Shown here piece by piece: positions 61,183 to 64,000 of a stretch of DNA of 64,000 nt. The position numbers were made by a program, and so were the translations under genes. The DNA is from Halomonas sp. MCCC 1A13316 (lineage in GTDB: Bacteria > Pseudomonadota > Gammaproteobacteria > Pseudomonadales > Halomonadaceae): assembly GCF_014931605.1 (NCBI RefSeq), contig NZ_CP053382.1, positions 3,658,001 to 3,722,000 of the forward strand, given 5' to 3'. Position 1 is the stretch's first letter. Every line of letters begins with the position of its first letter. Under the pieces are notes generated by a model. That model saw nothing but the letters and a program-made list of their open reading frames with translations. It had not been told where the DNA came from and did not search any database.

Positions 61183-64000
61183 ATGAGCGCTTCCTCCCCA
61201 CAAGCACCTCGTTCACGACTGAGCCTGACCTGGCGAGTGCTTGCCTTGAGCAGCCTGTTGCTGCTGGTGCTGGTAGGGTTGTTCACCTGGCTTGGACACG
61301 CCACCCTGACCCACCAGTTCGAAGAGAGCCGCAGGGAGAGCAACCAGCGGGAAGCGCGCGAAATCCAGCTCGCGCTACAGCGCTCCGAGGCGAGCCTGCA
61401 GCAGATCGCAGCGTTGACGGCCGCCTCCCCAGACCTGGGGCCGGCGTTGGCAAACGACGAGCAGGCGGAACTGATCGGCTCTCTCTCATCCCAATGGCCC
61501 ACGCTACAGCTCGAAGCCGGCGTCGACGAGATCCTGGTATTCGACGCCCAGGGCCGCCAGCTGGCCGAGTGGGGCGAAGCCCAGGCAGACAGGGAGCGCC
61601 CGGTGCAGGATTGGGTAAGCCAGGTTATGGAAACCGAGTATCCGCTCTCAGCGCTGCGCTGTGCCAACGACTGTCGGCAGTATGCCGCCGTGCCCGTCCT
61701 GGTCGAAGGCGAGAGCGTCGGCATCGTGGTTCTGTCACGCTCGTTGGCCGATGTAACCCGCCAGGCACAGCATGTTTCCGGCAGCGATGTCGCGCTGTTG
61801 ATCACCGGAGCTTCTGAAGCGGAGGTGCCGTCAGAGCGACACTTGACGAGCTGGAACGGTCTTCTCGTAGCATTGACGCACCCGGAACATTACCAGGCAA
61901 TGCTGCAGCGAGCGGCGCAAATGGCCATGCTCAGTGACATTCTGGCCACACCGCTGCGCCTGCAGCACGACGGGCGCGCTTATGAGTTGTCCGCCGTGCG
62001 CATGGAAGCCGACGATAGCCGACGCAGTAGCGGCTTTTTTCTCCTGGCGGCCGACATTACCGCCCAGATCCAGGCTATTCAGCAGAACACGCGTAACCTG
62101 CTGTTGGTCGGCATAGGCGGCTGGCTTGCCGCTGAGCTGTTACTGCTGGCTATCCTGCTGCGTCCGATGGCTAGGCTACGCCGGCTGGCCGGTGTCCTTC
62201 CGGTCCTGGCCCAAGGCGGCTTCGCCAAGGCTCGTAGCACCATACCCGTTCCGCACAGCCGCTTCGAGGACGAGATCGAAGTCTTGGAGGGCACGACACT
62301 GGCCCTCTCCGATCAACTGGAAGCACTGGAGCAGGAGGTCACGGCCCGAGGGCTTCAGCTTGCCGAGCGAGTGGACGAACTGGCGCGGGAGCGCGACTTC
62401 GTCGGCAGCCTGCTGGATACGGCTCGCGTCTTCATCGTTACCCAGAATGCGCAAGGTCATATCACGCTGGTCAACGACTACGCCCTGATGACCCTGGCCA
62501 TGCAGGAGGAGCGCCTGCTGGGCCGTACGTTCGATGAGGTCTTCACACCGCGCAAGGGTACTGAATCCATAGAGGAAATTCCCCAGGAGGAGCGCAGCCT
62601 GGTGACGGCGGATGGGCGGCAACGGACTATCGCCTGGTACCATGCACCCCTGGCAACACACAACGACTCTCGGGCAGCAAGGATTTCGGTCGGGCTCGAC
62701 ATCACCGAACGTAAGCTGGCCGAAGCGCGTCTCACCTGGCTGGCCGAGCGTGATCCGCTGACGGAGCTGTACAACCGGCGTTACTTCCAGGAGGCTCTGG
62801 GCCTTGTCATGCGCCGCGGGCGCTGCGGCGCTGTGCTGCTGCTCGACCTCGATCACTTCAAGGACGTCAACGAACTCAGTGGCCACCACACCGGCGACCA
62901 GCTGCTGCGCATGGTGGCGGATACGCTGTTTCAGGAATTCGGCCACTGCGGCATCATCGCGCGCCTAGGGGGCGACGAGTTCGCCATGTTGCTGGAGGGT
63001 GCCGACACCCGCCGAGCCATCAGCATTGCCAAGCAGATCGCCCCGCTGCTCGACAGCACCGGCCTGGATGCCGGAGGTCAACGTCACCGGGCAACCTCGA
63101 GCCTCGGCATCGCCCTGTTCCCGGCGCATGGCGACAACCCCGCCGACCTGATGGCCAATGCCGACCTGGCCATGTACAAGGCGAAGGAGGGCGGTTCCCA
63201 GCGCTGGCACCTGCTCTCGACGCTCGAGCGCGCCAAGGACGAACTGCAGGAGCGGGTCTACTGGGTGGAGCGGATTCGCCAGGCCATCGACGAAGAGGGA
63301 TTCGAGTTGATGGTGCAGCCGATCGTGCGCCTGAGCGATGGCGACGTGCGCCACTATGAAGTGCTGCTGCGCATGCGTGGTCCCAAAGGGGCTCTCATTT
63401 CCCCGGCGCACTTCATTCCGGTGGCGGAGCGCAGCGGCCAAATCGTCCAGATCGACCGTTGGGTGCTACGCCAAAGCCTGCGTGCCCTGAGTCGCGTTCA
63501 GGCCCAGGGCATCAGTTTGGCCGTCAACCTCTCGGGCCAGACCCTGCACGACGAGGGGCTCAAGCAATTCCTCATGGAAGAGCTGTCGGCCTCCGGTGCG
63601 GATCCGCACCACCTTATCCTCGAAATCACCGAGACGGCAGCCGTCACCGATTTTTCCAGCGCTCGCGGGGTTCTCCAGGCCCTGCGTGACCTGGGTTGCC
63701 GCACTGCCCTCGACGACTTCGGCGTCGGCTTCAGCAGCTTCCACTACCTCGGTGAGCTACCCGTCGACTTCATCAAGATCGATGGCGCCTTCATTCGCAC
63801 ACTGAGCACGAACAGAGACAGCCAGGTCATCGTCAAGGCCATTGCCGACATCGCGGCAGGCTTCGGCAAGCTGGCCATCGCCGAGTTCGTCGACCAGGAA
63901 GGACTGATACCAATTCTGATTTCCTACGGCATCTCTTACGGCCAGGGCTACCATCTTGGTCGTCCCACCCCTCTGGCTGAGGCCATTCCGGGAGTTTCGC
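61183..64000 (+). CDS. Membrane GGDEF-EAL protein with periplasmic sensor and PAS domain, C-terminus beyond window
   Basis: At least 939 residues. A helix at about 17-38, a periplasmic sensor (about 40-300, CHASE-like), a helix at about 305-327, a coiled linker (365-405), a PAS domain (about 405-520), GGDEF (about 525-680) and EAL (about 690 to the edge). The cyclase motif is intact at 596-600 (RLGGDEF), with no RxxD inhibitory site before it. The EAL signature reads EVL (726-728), but VNLSGQ, LEITET, LDDFGVGFSSF and IKIDGAF are kept, so phosphodiesterase activity is plausible. It follows the binding protein and porin genes, which may form a periplasmic sensing unit. Confidence 0.93.
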   Translation, partial: MSASSPQAPRSRLSLTWRVLALSSLLLLVLVGLFTWLGHATLTHQFEESRRESNQREAREIQLALQRSEASLQQIAALTAASPDLGPALANDEQAELIGSLSSQWPTLQLEAGVDEILVFDAQGRQLAEWGEAQADRERPVQDWVSQVMETEYPLSALRCANDCRQYAAVPVLVEGESVGIVVLSRSLADVTRQAQHVSGSDVALLITGASEAEVPSERHLTSWNGLLVALTHPEHYQAMLQRAAQMAMLSDILATPLRLQHDGRAYELSAVRMEADDSRRSSGFFLLAADITAQIQAIQQNTRNLLLVGIGGWLAAELLLLAILLRPMARLRRLAGVLPVLAQGGFAKARSTIPVPHSRFEDEIEVLEGTTLALSDQLEALEQEVTARGLQLAERVDELARERDFVGSLLDTARVFIVTQNAQGHITLVNDYALMTLAMQEERLLGRTFDEVFTPRKGTESIEEIPQEERSLVTADGRQRTIAWYHAPLATHNDSRAARISVGLDITERKLAEARLTWLAERDPLTELYNRRYFQEALGLVMRRGRCGAVLLLDLDHFKDVNELSGHHTGDQLLRMVADTLFQEFGHCGIIARLGGDEFAMLLEGADTRRAISIAKQIAPLLDSTGLDAGGQRHRATSSLGIALFPAHGDNPADLMANADLAMYKAKEGGSQRWHLLSTLERAKDELQERVYWVERIRQAIDEEGFELMVQPIVRLSDGDVRHYEVLLRMRGPKGALISPAHFIPVAERSGQIVQIDRWVLRQSLRALSRVQAQGISLAVNLSGQTLHDEGLKQFLMEELSASGADPHHLILEITETAAVTDFSSARGVLQALRDLGCRTALDDFGVGFSSFHYLGELPVDFIKIDGAFIRTLSTNRDSQVIVKAIADIAAGFGKLAIAEFVDQEGLIPILISYGISYGQGYHLGRPTPLAEAIPGVS

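Noticed and set aside
1..64000. tRNA, rRNA, CRISPR arrays, phage or complete IS elements
   Set aside because: No cloverleaf, repeat-spacer pattern, integrase or transposase was recognised on either strand by reading; a tRNA or Rfam scan was not possible.

Overview
The window looks like the chromosome of a moderately halophilic gammaproteobacterium of the Halomonas type. The basis is G+C-rich codon use over most of the length, acidic secreted proteins, BCCT-type compatible-solute transport, a caa3-type oxidase and gene families typical of that group. This is inferred from gene content and protein character, not from a marker gene. No rRNA, tRNA, CRISPR array or complete insertion sequence was found.

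Layout. (1) 1-9.1 kb: a more A+T-rich block. An acyl-CoA ligase (cut by the left edge), a crotonase and an OsmC protein form a leftward operon. A lipoamide-dehydrogenase-like flavoprotein and an Lrp regulator run rightward, followed by a DmdA-like GcvT-family demethylase, an orphan MTHFR C-terminal zinc-ribbon protein, PurU and FolD. A BCCT carrier follows at 9.2 kb. Together these read as uptake of a methylated osmolyte, tetrahydrofolate-dependent demethylation, and oxidation of the C1 unit to formate. (2) 10.8-18.2 kb: small housekeeping genes mixed with decaying ones (toxin stub, fused response-regulator and AraC fragments, hydrolase with an internal stop, frameshifted bacterioferritin). 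(3) 18.3-22.5 kb: YfcC transporter, DUF1028 protein, M20 carbamoylase and a GntR regulator, a compact uptake-and-hydrolysis locus of unknown substrate. (4) 22.7-25.7 kb: ybhP-clsB-ybhN, a cardiolipin synthesis operon. (5) 25.8-32.9 kb: small conserved proteins, a Tat-exported SDR, a copD stub, an M42 peptidase, and PRC-barrel, DUF3618, thioredoxin, DUF1499 and ExoD proteins.

(6) 32.9-39.9 kb: a caa3 cytochrome oxidase locus. SCO and CtaG assembly factors run leftward; coxB, coxA, coxC, a small membrane protein and two extra c-type cytochromes run rightward with overlapping ends. (7) 40-42.4 kb: a class D beta-lactamase divergent from an AmpR-type regulator with a T-N11-A dyad between them, then ArfB. 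(8) 42.4-49.4 kb: a voltage-sensor-like membrane protein without a pore, a proline-racemase-family protein with both catalytic cysteines replaced, coupled to an MDR oxidoreductase, a lipid kinase and a CBS protein. (9) 47.8-53.2 kb: a secreted S33 (TAP-like) peptidase beside a secreted tricorn-type protease. (10) 53.2-64 kb: monooxygenase, MFS, DUF3422, esterase, acyltransferase and DUF3581 proteins, then a substrate-binding-like protein, a porin and a GGDEF-EAL sensor cut by the right edge.

The best candidates for something new are the C1 island with a MetF accessory domain but no MetF, the YfcC-DUF1028-carbamoylase locus, the Ser/Thr proline-racemase homologue, the periplasmic tricorn/S33 pair, and the oxidase operon carrying three related cytochrome c domains.
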